Shown here piece by piece: positions 26,705 to 35,604 of a stretch of DNA of 64,000 bases (its first letter is position 1; the number at the start of each line of letters is the position of its first letter). Source of the DNA: Parasalinivibrio latis (GTDB lineage: Bacteria; Pseudomonadota; Gammaproteobacteria; Enterobacterales; Vibrionaceae). Below the pieces are notes generated by a model. That model saw only the letters and a program-made list of their open reading frames with translations. It was not told where the DNA came from and searched no databases. Location of the stretch: NCBI RefSeq assembly GCF_036825535.1, contig NZ_CP098813.1:1550001-1614000 (forward strand), given 5' to 3'. The translations under genes were made by a program, and so were the position numbers.

Positions 26705-28369
26705 GTGAACACCGACAGAATAATGACGACAAATAAGGCACTGCTTTCCGAGCGAATCCAAAAGCTGGTTGGTGCGCTGTCTTCTGGTGTGTATGAACGA
26801 GAGTCAACTATTCGCCTTTGCTTGCTTGCAGCTCTTGCTGGCGAGAGTGTTTTTCTGCTTGGACCCCCGGGAATCGCTAAAAGCTATATTGCTAAACGGC
26901 TGATAAAGGCATTTGACCAGGCGAGTTTCTTTGAATATCTCATGACTCGGTTTTCTACTCCCGAAGAGGTGTTTGGTCCTCTTTCTATCCAGGAGTTGAA
27001 GGACAACGGGAAATATGTGCGACTTACGGATGGTTATTTGCCAGAGGCCGATGTTGTCTTTCTTGATGAAATTTGGAAAGCGGGGCCAGCTATTCTGAAT
27101 ACGCTTCTGACGGTGATAAATGAAAGGACATTTAAGAATGGCAGTGAGGTACACAATGTACCAATGCGTTTGTTGATTACTGCTTCAAACGAACTGCCCG
27201 AGCCAGAAAGTGGCTTAGATGCACTATACGACAGAATGCTGGTTCGAATTTTCCTCACCCGTATCCAGGAAAAAGACAATTTCCGCATGATGCTGATGGA
27301 CGAGAAAGGGCAGGATCACTTTGAAGTTGATCCCTCACTGGCGATTAAAGAACATGAGTATTTTCGTTGGCAGCGAGAATTATCTCAGGTGACTTTGTCT
27401 GATACGGTATTCGACAAGCTGTATGCCTTAAAACAGGCTATCGAGAGCGCGGCTGCTAAACAGGGAAACAGCACTGTTGTAGACGAACTGTATATATCAG
27501 ACCGCCGTTGGAAAAAAGCCCTGAATCTGCTTAAAGCCAGTGCATTTTTCAGTGGTCGAAGTGAGGTAAACCCTTTAGATCTCCTGTTATTGCAAGAATG
27601 CCTCTGGCACAGCCCTGACTCACGTCAAATCGTTCGTGACATTATGGCTCAGTTTGCCGCAGAAAGTGCTTTTGACCAAACCGCTGCTACTACTATGGCA
27701 GATGAAGCTCTTGAAGAGCTGAATGATCTTTCATCCGAAATTGCTGACTGTTTGCATCATGATGTGAGCAACGAAGCCGCACTGAGAGGTGAACGTTACC
27801 GTATTGATTTAACGAAGGCTCGCCGATACAAAGTAAATTCAAACAGCAATATGGTTAAGCTGGTTGTTTTGGCTTCAAACCCTTCTGTTTCAGAAAGAGA
27901 ATCCGGTGACAGTCGTTGGGTCTTTGTCGATGCTGTTGAACTTGAAAAACAGGCTAAATCGGGGCATTTCGAAATATTGGGTTATGTTAATAAGAATACC
28001 CACCTGTGTATGCTGAAGTTCGATGTGGATGCTGGTCAGAGGCTTATTATCAGGGATATCGCCAACCGTGCAGTTCCCGTTGGAATAGCAGGAATTGATG
28101 ATGCTACTGAATCGGAGTGGTCAGTCTGGTTAGAGAAAGTTCAGGGGTGTGAGAAGAAATTCAGTGATGCCCATTTCCTGTCACGACGAGCAAGAAGCCA
28201 AATTAATATGGCATTACCCCATCATTTTGCCGATCCGGAACTTGTTAGCGTTATGGCCAACAGCCTTGCCGATACTGAAGAAAAGCTTGATGTGACTGAA
28301 GTCAGCCTGACGAAAATCGCCAGCAGGTTAAAACGCCTTCCTGTGTTCTTTGATGATGGGGAGGGGTAA
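26705..28369 (+). CDS. ravA: MoxR-family AAA+ ATPase RavA
   Basis: A 554-residue AAA+ chaperone. Walker A is GPPGIAKS and Walker B lies in VVFLDEIWKAGP. The segment EYLMTRFSTPEEVFGPLSIQ matches E. coli RavA as I recall it. RavA binds LdcI and works with ViaA on respiratory complexes and aminoglycoside sensitivity. Start choice: GTG 26705 has AAGGA 7 bases upstream. ATG 26723 is the alternative and the frame is open to 26645. The stop TAA overlaps the viaA ATG by one base. Confidence 0.9.
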   Translation: MNTDRIMTTNKALLSERIQKLVGALSSGVYERESTIRLCLLAALAGESVFLLGPPGIAKSYIAKRLIKAFDQASFFEYLMTRFSTPEEVFGPLSIQELKDNGKYVRLTDGYLPEADVVFLDEIWKAGPAILNTLLTVINERTFKNGSEVHNVPMRLLITASNELPEPESGLDALYDRMLVRIFLTRIQEKDNFRMMLMDEKGQDHFEVDPSLAIKEHEYFRWQRELSQVTLSDTVFDKLYALKQAIESAAAKQGNSTVVDELYISDRRWKKALNLLKASAFFSGRSEVNPLDLLLLQECLWHSPDSRQIVRDIMAQFAAESAFDQTAATTMADEALEELNDLSSEIADCLHHDVSNEAALRGERYRIDLTKARRYKVNSNSNMVKLVVLASNPSVSERESGDSRWVFVDAVELEKQAKSGHFEILGYVNKNTHLCMLKFDVDAGQRLIIRDIANRAVPVGIAGIDDATESEWSVWLEKVQGCEKKFSDAHFLSRRARSQINMALPHHFADPELVSVMANSLADTEEKLDVTEVSLTKIASRLKRLPVFFDDGEG

Positions 28370-29871
28370 TGGGACCAGAAAGTTTACAGCTTGGACTTAT
28401 GCTTGCTGAATCTGGTGTCTTGGAGAGTGCTGCTAATGAAATGTTGCACAACCCGCAATTGATGCTGATGACTGATAAAAGCCCTCAGGTGCAAAAGTCT
28501 GTACGCGGGCACGTTCGTAAATGGCGACACAAAGTTCGCAGAAAGCTGTCAGACAGCTGTCATACGGAAGCACTTGATCTGGAGTTGTCAATTTACAGGG
28601 AAGTCTGTGAATTACCGGAAAACGGATTCTCTCAGGCCGCCAAAGTAAAACTTAAGCAGTTGGAAGGAAAATCCGAATTTTACCTGACAGCCCGTCGGTT
28701 GCTGGAAAACTCCTCATCTCATGCAAACCCCCTTTTGAAACAGTACTTTTGCACTAAATGGCATGAATCACTCAGTGAGCGAGTTAAAGAGGCGCAAGCA
28801 AAGGAAGTCGAAGTCGAAAAAGAAGCCTTTCTTAAAGCGCTTTACACCCGTATAGAATCTTTCCAACAAATGGCGGAAGTAACGCATGCGGGGGATTGGG
28901 AGAAGGCAGGGCGGCTTTGGGATATGGCTTCAGCCAAACTCACCCGGCACGAAATTGATACACTGGCACAAACAGCCCGTTTTCTTGATAAGCATAATGA
29001 GTTATCAGTTATTGCTGAGAGACTGGGGCGCATGGCCAGTGAAGTTGACTGCCCGGATTTAGCTAAAGCTCCTGCTGAAGAGTTACGTCTTGTAGAAGAA
29101 AAAAGCGACAACGTAACAGATGATGTTGTCGGAATTCACCACAATAACGATTTGGCTCGTCTTGTGGCCAGTGAAACGATATTTTTGGCGGAGCCTGAAC
29201 TGGAAGCGGTTTTTTACCAGCATTTTGCTGAAAAGCAGATGCTTAATTATCGTATGCAGGGAAAAGACAGAACTTTGCGGAAAGTTAAGGCTTTTCGACC
29301 GGAGGCCCAAAAAGCCGATATCGAAAAAGGACCTTTCATCGTCTGTATTGATGCGTCAGGTTCAATGAGTGGCTTTCCGGAAAAATGTGCAAAAGCGATG
29401 GCCTACAGATTGATGCAGATCGCTCTGAATGAGGGGAGGGAATGTTATGTGATGATATTTTCCACTTCTCATATCAGCTATGAACTGACTGGTGACAATG
29501 GGATAAAAGAGGCGTTGGATTTTCTCTCTTATTCGTTTCATGGTGGTACAGATTTCACGTTGGCAATCAAAGAGTCCATCGGAGTGATGGAAACAGCAAA
29601 TTTCCGAAATGCTGATCTGGTTGTTATCTCAGATTTTATTGCCCCCCAGCAGCCGGATGATGTTATTGATAAGGTCGAGTCATTAAAGAAAAACTACACC
29701 CGTTTTCATGCTGTATGCCTTTCCCAATATGGGAACCCTTCGTTGCTGAGTATGTTCGATCATAACTGGGACTATCACCCTTCTACATTGGGACGGCTGG
29801 TGAAGAAAGGGCAGGAGAACATTTTAAGCAGACTTTGGGGAAGGAAATCGGCGACTGGCGAGGCTAATTAG
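28369..29871 (+). CDS. viaA: VWA-domain protein ViaA
   Basis: A 500-residue partner of RavA. A helical N-terminal part is followed by a C-terminal von Willebrand A domain with the MIDAS motif DASGS in VCIDASGSMSGFPE, a Thr in HGGTDFT and DLVVISDF. It starts within the ravA stop, so the pair is translationally coupled. A long perfect hairpin ends the unit. Confidence 0.9.
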   Translation: MGPESLQLGLMLAESGVLESAANEMLHNPQLMLMTDKSPQVQKSVRGHVRKWRHKVRRKLSDSCHTEALDLELSIYREVCELPENGFSQAAKVKLKQLEGKSEFYLTARRLLENSSSHANPLLKQYFCTKWHESLSERVKEAQAKEVEVEKEAFLKALYTRIESFQQMAEVTHAGDWEKAGRLWDMASAKLTRHEIDTLAQTARFLDKHNELSVIAERLGRMASEVDCPDLAKAPAEELRLVEEKSDNVTDDVVGIHHNNDLARLVASETIFLAEPELEAVFYQHFAEKQMLNYRMQGKDRTLRKVKAFRPEAQKADIEKGPFIVCIDASGSMSGFPEKCAKAMAYRLMQIALNEGRECYVMIFSTSHISYELTGDNGIKEALDFLSYSFHGGTDFTLAIKESIGVMETANFRNADLVVISDFIAPQQPDDVIDKVESLKKNYTRFHAVCLSQYGNPSLLSMFDHNWDYHPSTLGRLVKKGQENILSRLWGRKSATGEAN

Positions 29872-29907
29872 CCAGTTCGATATGATGCGTAAATTTCAGC
29901 GTTTATA

Positions 29908-29937
29908 AACGAAGGGTTACCAGAGTAACCCTTCGTT
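29908..29937. terminator. Hairpin between viaA and the ABC ATPase gene
   Basis: AACGAAGGGTTAC-CAGA-GTAACCCTTCGTT is a perfect 13-base stem with a 4-base loop between converging genes. There is no T run on either side, so it may act as an mRNA end stabiliser or an inefficient terminator. Confidence 0.6.
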
Positions 29938-29959
29938 GACCAACAGAAGATAATCCAAG

Positions 29960-30754
29960 TTAATTCAGAAGTAAGCTGTCATCGGCGAGTTCTTCCCCTC
30001 TGACTTTACTAAACATTTCAAGTAAATCGCTTACACCCATCTTAGACCTGCTTTCTCCGGCAACATCCAGTACAATTTTACCCTGGTGTAGCATGACAGT
30101 TCGATCACCGCATGCGAGCGCATCTTTCATGGAGTGCGTAACCATAAGGGCTGTCAGGTCAAATTCCTGAATAACTTTCTTTGTAAGATCAATAACAAAG
30201 GCTGCCATTCTTGGGTCAAGAGCGGCTGTATGTTCATCGAGCAATAGCAGTTTGCTTTCGGCAAGTGTCGCCATAATCAAACTGACTGCCTGTCGCTGGC
30301 CTCCGGACAACAGTCCGATGTTATCACCTAAACGGTCTTCCAGGCCTAAACCTAAAATGGCAATGCGTTCGCGAAATATTTCTCGCCGCTTTGAAGATAT
30401 TGCCATTTTCCAGCCACGGATCCCTCCTCGTTTGTATGCCAACGCGAGGTTTTCTTCGATTGTCAGTGATCCACAGGTGCCTGCAAGCGGGTCCTGGAAA
30501 ACCCTGGCTGCCAGGTTTGCTCGCTTAAATACCGGATAGGTTGTTACATCAGTCCCATCGATTATAACCTTACCGCCAATCATGGGAGTTTCGCCGGACA
30601 CTGCGCCTAAAAGCGTCGATTTTCCCGCACCATTTGAGCCGATGATTGTTAGAAACTGATGCTCCGGTACCTCAAGGGATATTCCTCGGAGAGCACGGTT
30701 TTCCAGAACAGTACCTGGGTTAAAAGTAACTTCTATATCCTTGAGTTCAATCAT
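29960..30754 (-). CDS. ABC transporter ATP-binding protein (TrpZ-like)
   Basis: A 264-residue ATPase. Walker A is GSNGAGKST, the signature is LSGGQRQ, Walker B is LLLLDEH and the switch His lies in MVTHSM. It starts within the end of the permease gene (4-base overlap). With the permease and lipoprotein-like binding protein it forms an importer of the family to which streptococcal TrpXYZ belongs. The substrate here is unproven. Confidence 0.85.
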   Translation of the reverse strand: MIELKDIEVTFNPGTVLENRALRGISLEVPEHQFLTIIGSNGAGKSTLLGAVSGETPMIGGKVIIDGTDVTTYPVFKRANLAARVFQDPLAGTCGSLTIEENLALAYKRGGIRGWKMAISSKRREIFRERIAILGLGLEDRLGDNIGLLSGGQRQAVSLIMATLAESKLLLLDEHTAALDPRMAAFVIDLTKKVIQEFDLTALMVTHSMKDALACGDRTVMLHQGKIVLDVAGESRSKMGVSDLLEMFSKVRGEELADDSLLLN

Positions 30755-31659
30755 ACCGTCCTCGCAGCCTTCACTTTCTTTTTCTTCTGGTAGTTCTGAC
30801 GTACTTTAGGTGCGATCAGTGCAATGGCGACAAGAACAGCCGTGACCAGATTAAGGTCTGATGCCTTCATGCCGAACATTCCGGTGCTGAGAGCAAAAGC
30901 AACAGCAAGCCTATACAGTACGGATCCTAAAATTACTGCAACAACAGCTACCCAAACTTTGCGTCCTGGAATCAGCGTTTGACCAAGTATTACAGCGGCA
31001 AGTCCAACAACAATAGTACCAACACCTGAGGTCACGTCAGCAAAGCTGTTAGTCTGGGCAAACAGCGCACCGGCGAATCCAACCAGTCCATTGGACAAAG
31101 CCAGCCCAACATAGGTATAGAAGCCGGTGCTTCCCCCTTGGGCTCTTACCATTCGAGCATTTACACCTGTTGCACGCAGCCCAAGGCCAAAGTCACTGTT
31201 CAGCAGACGAATGATAAACAGTGCACTGACCAGCACTATGACGGCAACGACCGCCGGGCGGACATAGGTTGGGTTGAATCCCATATTTTCAAATGGGGTA
31301 AGGATCGTATCGACACCGAGCAGCGCGACGTTAGGTCGACCCATAATCCGAATATTGATAGAAAAGGCCGCAATCATCGTAAGAATGCTGGCGAGCAGAT
31401 TAAGAATGCCACACCTTACGGTAAGGAAGGCTGTAACCGCACCTGAAGCTGCGGCGGCAAAAATAGCGGCGAAAGTAGAGATCCAGGGATCGACTCCAGC
31501 AACAATCATTGTTGCTGCGACGGCAGCACCCATAGGGAAGCTGCCATCTACAGTCAGATCAGGGAAATCCAAAACCCGGAAAGTCAGATATACGCCTAAG
31601 GCAACAAGCCCAAATATCAGGCCGACTTCCAGGGTGCCAAAGAAGGCTATTGCAGACAT
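30751..31659 (-). CDS. ABC transporter permease (BPD_transp_2, TrpY-like)
   Basis: A 302-residue permease with about eight hydrophobic segments, of the branched-chain and sugar permease superfamily (PF02653). The segments GVYLTFRVLDFPDLTVDGSF and GLRATGVNARMVRAQGG are typical of the TrpY-like subgroup. It lies between the binding protein and the ATPase in one operon and is expected to form a homodimeric channel. Confidence 0.83.
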   Translation of the reverse strand: MSAIAFFGTLEVGLIFGLVALGVYLTFRVLDFPDLTVDGSFPMGAAVAATMIVAGVDPWISTFAAIFAAAASGAVTAFLTVRCGILNLLASILTMIAAFSINIRIMGRPNVALLGVDTILTPFENMGFNPTYVRPAVVAVIVLVSALFIIRLLNSDFGLGLRATGVNARMVRAQGGSTGFYTYVGLALSNGLVGFAGALFAQTNSFADVTSGVGTIVVGLAAVILGQTLIPGRKVWVAVVAVILGSVLYRLAVAFALSTGMFGMKASDLNLVTAVLVAIALIAPKVRQNYQKKKKVKAARTV

Positions 31660-31683
31660 CTAATTCTCCCTGACACTGCAGTT

Positions 31684-32655
31684 TTACTCAACAGTACCTG
31701 TTGCTCTGTCCAAAATGGATTGGGGAACCGTAATTCCCAACTCTTTTGCCATACGCAAGTTTACAGCCAGATCAGATCCTGTTGCGACTCTGGCTGGGAG
31801 CTCAGACGCACTTTTTCCTTTCAGGAGTTGGGAAACATAATCTGCTGTCTGATAACCTATCTGGTAGTAGTCGAAACCAAGGGAGGCGACAGCCCCATTT
31901 GGTGCGTAGGACGTAGAACCGCCAATTACCGGTACGCCAGCTTGCTTGGCTGCACCAACCAGCCCGTCAATTGCACTGGCTACTGTGTTATCTGTTGGAG
32001 CATAGATAGCATCAGATTTGGATGCCACAATCTGAGCGGCAGCCTGAACGTCAGCACTTTTGAGTGCAGTCCCTTCAACCACTTCAATGCCTTTTTTTGA
32101 AGCTGCATTTTTAAGTAGTTCAACCAGTGTTACCGCGTTAGCTTCACCCGGGTTGTAAACTACGCCGATAGATTTCATTCCTGGCAGCAATTCCATGGCC
32201 AGGTCAAGGTGCTGGGCAACAGGGGACAGGTCAGACAGACCAGTAACGTTGCCGCTTGGTTTATCCATGTCACCGAGCAGTTTTGCACCGACAGGGTCTG
32301 TTACAGCTGTAAACACCACTGGGATTGATTTTGTAGCGGCAGCAAGTGCCTGGGCTGATGGCGTCGCAATACCAACTAACACATCAGGGTTTTCACCAAC
32401 AAACTGGCGTGCGATCTGCACGGCGATAGCGGGATTACCTTGGGCTGTCTGATAAGTGAAGTTGAGATTTTTGCCCTCAACATAACCCTTGTCTTTGAGA
32501 CCGTCTAAAAGGCCCTGACGGGTTGCGTCAAGCGCGGGGTGTTCAACAATTTGTGAAACGGCAACACTTGCAGTGTCTGCTGCCGTTGCAGTAAAGGGAG
32601 AAGTAAGCAGTGCTGATGCCATTGCGGCGGCAGCAACCCATTTATTTTTAACCAT
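31684..32655 (-). CDS. ABC transporter substrate-binding protein (ABC_sub_bind, TrpX-like)
   Basis: A 323-residue periplasmic protein of PF04392. A Sec signal peptide ends near TATAADT. The mature part holds the paired Rossmann-like lobes: AVSQIVEHPALDATRQGL, FTAVTDPVGAKLL and VIGGSTSYAPNGAVASLGFDYYQIG. It is first in the operon, with GGAG 6 bases before the ATG. Family members bind tryptophan, other aromatic amino acids or purine-like ligands. Specificity is open. Confidence 0.83.
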   Translation of the reverse strand: MVKNKWVAAAAMASALLTSPFTATAADTASVAVSQIVEHPALDATRQGLLDGLKDKGYVEGKNLNFTYQTAQGNPAIAVQIARQFVGENPDVLVGIATPSAQALAAATKSIPVVFTAVTDPVGAKLLGDMDKPSGNVTGLSDLSPVAQHLDLAMELLPGMKSIGVVYNPGEANAVTLVELLKNAASKKGIEVVEGTALKSADVQAAAQIVASKSDAIYAPTDNTVASAIDGLVGAAKQAGVPVIGGSTSYAPNGAVASLGFDYYQIGYQTADYVSQLLKGKSASELPARVATGSDLAVNLRMAKELGITVPQSILDRATGTVE

Positions 32656-33069
32656 AAATCACTCCATTTTGTCTTTTTGAATCCAAGCTTCAGACATGGT
32701 CTTTTAATGTTGCCCTTATGTTATATCTAAAAACAAAAACAAATACATGCGAATAATTTGCGGACTCGTCACGATTGTGAATAAATTTTCCTGTTATTCT
32801 TTTTTCAAAGTTCAATATGCTGTGTCAGGCAAGCCCTTCTTCAAGTAATACTTGCCCAAATGGGCATAATTATTCATATGTGGGAATAGCATTAAATTCC
32901 TTTATTTTAGTTTAGGGTGGTTTTTATTAACTGATCGTGAAACATTTAACAAACACAAAAACTATAAGATTCATTTTTGACAGATTTAATGTTTGTTTTT
33001 TGAAGTTATCCGCGAAATAAATTCCTGATTTAAAGCATGCTGCTCTCAAATTCATTGACGATTTTGAGT
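32656..33069. other. Divergent gap between the ABC importer and nhaD
   Basis: About 410 bases, AT-rich, with no credible gene. It contains overlapping stems at 32828-32866: GGCAAG with CTTGCC, CAAGT with ACTTG, and TGCCCA with TGGGCA. These compete for the same bases. Confidence 0.5.
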
Positions 33070-33088
33070 CGCTTTACAGTGTAAAGCG
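33070..33088. promoter_or_regulatory. 19-base palindrome before nhaD
   Basis: CGCTTTACA and TGTAAAGCG are perfect 9-base complements around a single G. It lies 18 bases before the AGGAGG-containing leader of nhaD. It may be an operator for a dimeric regulator, or a hairpin that masks translation. The arms are TTTACA-TGTAAA, the reverse of a TyrR box, so TyrR is not implied. Confidence 0.5.
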
Positions 33089-33115
33089 TTTAAACTTTCT
33101 AAGGAGGCGTAAAGA

Positions 33116-34519
33116 ATGTTACAGGGCCTTATGTCCGTAGCTGGTGGTGAACAAACCTCGCAAATTCTGGACCTTACACAATCCCCCGTCGGTTATTTTT
33201 CACTTATCGTATTTGTTCTTGCTTATGCAGTGGTGATGATGGAAGAGCACCTCAAGCTCAGAAAATCAAAACCAGTGCTTTTGGCTGCGGGTATTATATG
33301 GTTTGCTTTAGCCTGGACATACAGTGCAACAGGCAATATAGCGCCTGTAGAGAGCGCCATTGAGCACAACCTGCTCGAATATGCTGAACTCATGCTCTTC
33401 CTGTTAGTTGCAATGACATATATCGCGGCAATGGAAGAACGTAGGTTGTTTGACGCCCTTAAGTCATGGATTGTCAGTAAAGGCCTTGATTTAAGGTCAC
33501 TTTTTTGGCTGACAGGTATCCTGGCTTTCTTTATTTCACCTATTGCTGACAACCTTACTACTGCATTACTGCTTTGCACTGTTGTACTGAAGCTAGGTGG
33601 TGACGATAAGAAGTTTATTAATCTGGCGTGTATCAACATCGTTGTTGCGGCAAATGCCGGTGGTGCTTTCAGTCCATTTGGTGATATCACAACGCTTATG
33701 GTCTGGCAGGCCGGAATGGTTGACTTCATGACTTTTGGCTACCTGTTTATTCCATCAGTCGTCAACTACGTTGTTCCTGCAGCGATCATGTCTTACTTTG
33801 TGCCAAGAGAAGTCCCTGACCTGGTACAAGAACATGTCGAATTGAAACGTGGTGCCCGCCGAATTGTATTTCTATTCCTGTTAACCATTGTCACTGCTGT
33901 CTCTTTTCATGGGTTGGTTCACCTTCCCCCGGCGGTCGGTATGATGATGGGGTTAGCGTACCTTCAATTCTTTGGCTACTTTCTTCGTAAAACGCTGCCT
34001 CGCTCCCTTGAAAAGAAACGTGCAAGGGCCATGGAAAATCATGACGAAGAAGCTCTGAAAAGACTGGGCTCCGTTGTGCCTTTTGACGTCTTCAAACGCG
34101 TTTCCCATGCGGAGTGGGATACCCTGTTGTTCTTCTATGGCGTCGTAATGTGCGTTGGCGGTTTGAGTCTTATTGGTTACCTGTCGCTGGTGTCTGGTGT
34201 TATGTATGAAACCTGGAACCCGGTTTGGGCAAACACCGTTGTCGGACTCCTGTCTGCGGTGATAGATAACATTCCTGTGATGTTTGCCGTACTGACCATG
34301 CAGCCTGATATGTCTATAGGCAACTGGTTGCTTGTCACGTTGACTGCTGGCGTGGGTGGCAGCCTGTTGTCACTTGGTTCAGCCGCCGGTGTAGCACTGA
34401 TGGGACATGCGCGGGGTATGTATACGTTTGCCGGCCATTTGAAATGGACACCTGCAATTGCCTTAGGATATGTCGCCTCCATCTTTACCCATCTTTGGGT
34501 CAATGGTTCTTTGTTCTAA
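33116..34519 (+). CDS. nhaD: Na+/H+ antiporter NhaD
   Basis: A 467-residue inner membrane antiporter of the NhaD/ion transporter superfamily, with about 11-12 hydrophobic segments. Conserved segments with polar residues in membrane helices are visible: FFISPIADNLTTALLL, NAGGAFSPFGDITTLMVW, and VIDNIPVMFAVLTM near the C-terminus. NhaD expels sodium at alkaline pH in Vibrio and marine bacteria. Strong AGGAGG precedes the ATG. A palindrome sits just upstream. Confidence 0.9.
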   Translation: MLQGLMSVAGGEQTSQILDLTQSPVGYFSLIVFVLAYAVVMMEEHLKLRKSKPVLLAAGIIWFALAWTYSATGNIAPVESAIEHNLLEYAELMLFLLVAMTYIAAMEERRLFDALKSWIVSKGLDLRSLFWLTGILAFFISPIADNLTTALLLCTVVLKLGGDDKKFINLACINIVVAANAGGAFSPFGDITTLMVWQAGMVDFMTFGYLFIPSVVNYVVPAAIMSYFVPREVPDLVQEHVELKRGARRIVFLFLLTIVTAVSFHGLVHLPPAVGMMMGLAYLQFFGYFLRKTLPRSLEKKRARAMENHDEEALKRLGSVVPFDVFKRVSHAEWDTLLFFYGVVMCVGGLSLIGYLSLVSGVMYETWNPVWANTVVGLLSAVIDNIPVMFAVLTMQPDMSIGNWLLVTLTAGVGGSLLSLGSAAGVALMGHARGMYTFAGHLKWTPAIALGYVASIFTHLWVNGSLF

Positions 34520-34538
34520 CCATCTGTACCTAACAGCG

Positions 34539-34565
34539 AAGGGATCCCTTGCGGATCCCTTTTTT
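34539..34565 (+). terminator. Terminator after nhaD
   Basis: AAGGGATCC-CTTGC-GGATCCCTT followed by TTTT: a perfect 9-base stem. Confidence 0.88.
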
Positions 34566-34608
34566 GTCGGTAAAATTCGCGGCTAGAAGCAATCAAAAGG
34601 TAAATGAG

Positions 34609-34887
34609 ATGGCACGCAAAGCAGCCGCAGTTCATATTCTCGTTAAAACAGAATCTGAAGCTAAAGGCATCCTGGCACAGTTAAAAAAAGGTGCGAGCTT
34701 CCAACAACTGGCAAAGAAGCATTCACTTTGTCCGTCTGGAAAGAAAGGAGGGGATCTTGGGGAGTTCCAGCAAGGTCAGATGGTTCCTGCATTTGACAAG
34801 GCTGTCTTTAAAGGGGAATTACTCACGCCACAGTTGGTAAAAACCAAGTTTGGCTGGCACGTGCTGAAAACTTTATACAGAAGTTGA
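34609..34887 (+). CDS. ppiC: Parvulin-type peptidyl-prolyl isomerase
   Basis: A 92-residue single-domain cytoplasmic parvulin that isomerises X-Pro bonds. It matches E. coli PpiC closely in memory: AAAVHILVKTE, AKKHSLCPSGKKGGDLGEF, QGQMVPAFDKAVF and the C-terminal TKFGWHVLK. Length is that of PpiC. Position 34609 is the first ATG after the nhaD terminator in frame; AAAGG precedes it. The frame opens earlier but would run into the terminator. Confidence 0.92.
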   Translation: MARKAAAVHILVKTESEAKGILAQLKKGASFQQLAKKHSLCPSGKKGGDLGEFQQGQMVPAFDKAVFKGELLTPQLVKTKFGWHVLKTLYRS

Positions 34888-34911
34888 GCCTAAGCTGTCC
34901 CTGAATAGTAA

Positions 34912-34934
34912 AAAACCCCGAATAACGGGGTTTT
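34912..34934 (+). terminator. Terminator after ppiC
   Basis: AAAACCCCG-AATAA-CGGGGTTTT: a 9-base stem with A and T runs. It can serve the convergent DUF3069 gene as well. Confidence 0.88.
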
Positions 34935-34954
34935 AAATGACTCAGACTTGTAAA

Positions 34955-35389
34955 TTATCCTTCAAATACTGCCAGGAATTCACGCTTGAGGTTTGGTTTC
35001 AGACGAGCCTGCTTGAGTTGCTTGGCAAGATCCTTCGCACACTGGTGCAGCAATTTGTCCAGCAGATGAGCTTTGTACTCTTGCTGCTGTTCTTCATTCA
35101 TATCGCTCAGGTCAGCTTTTTCAAACTCGGCCAGAAAATCAATTCCCGCATAGCATTGGCTTACTGATACCAGTGCATGGAACTGAGAGAAATCTTCCAG
35201 GACATTACGAGCACTGGCTGGCAGTTCATCCCAAACGCCACGAACACCTTCTTCAGATACTTCATAAACTGATACCAGCATGCCGTACATTTCTGCAGGT
35301 ACGTTTTCGTATTTGGCGACGGCTTGCAGTACAGGTGACAGCTCTTCAAAGGTGATTGCGTTTTCTTGGGTTTCGGTTTGCTCAGACAT
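34955..35389 (-). CDS. DUF3069-family protein
   Basis: A 144-residue acidic, helical, cytoplasmic protein that I recognise as DUF3069, a family common in Vibrionaceae and relatives with no known function. The C-terminus is basic (KQLKQARLKPNLKREFLAVF), while the N-terminus is rich in Glu. Convergent with ppiC. No catalytic motif can be seen. Confidence 0.65.
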   Translation of the reverse strand: MSEQTETQENAITFEELSPVLQAVAKYENVPAEMYGMLVSVYEVSEEGVRGVWDELPASARNVLEDFSQFHALVSVSQCYAGIDFLAEFEKADLSDMNEEQQQEYKAHLLDKLLHQCAKDLAKQLKQARLKPNLKREFLAVFEG

Positions 35390-35604
35390 TGTTGCTACCT
35401 GTGAATAGGGGAAAAGTACTGGATCGTAGGTCTACCGCATGAAAAGTCAATAACAAACGCCTCTTACTGCAAGATTATTGGCAAACTGGTTATCTTCTCA
35501 ACGATCGGCATAAAAAGTGTCGTACATTTGCCGGAGCGGTGTTGTTGCAACCCAAGGACACTGCTATAACGGAGTCAGTGAAATGGAAAAAGTGAGGAAT
35601 AATC

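Noticed and set aside
31138..31663. Plus-strand frames of 102 and 129 codons opposite the permease gene
   Set aside because: They are antisense shadows of a clear membrane permease gene; the composition reflects reversed hydrophobic codons.
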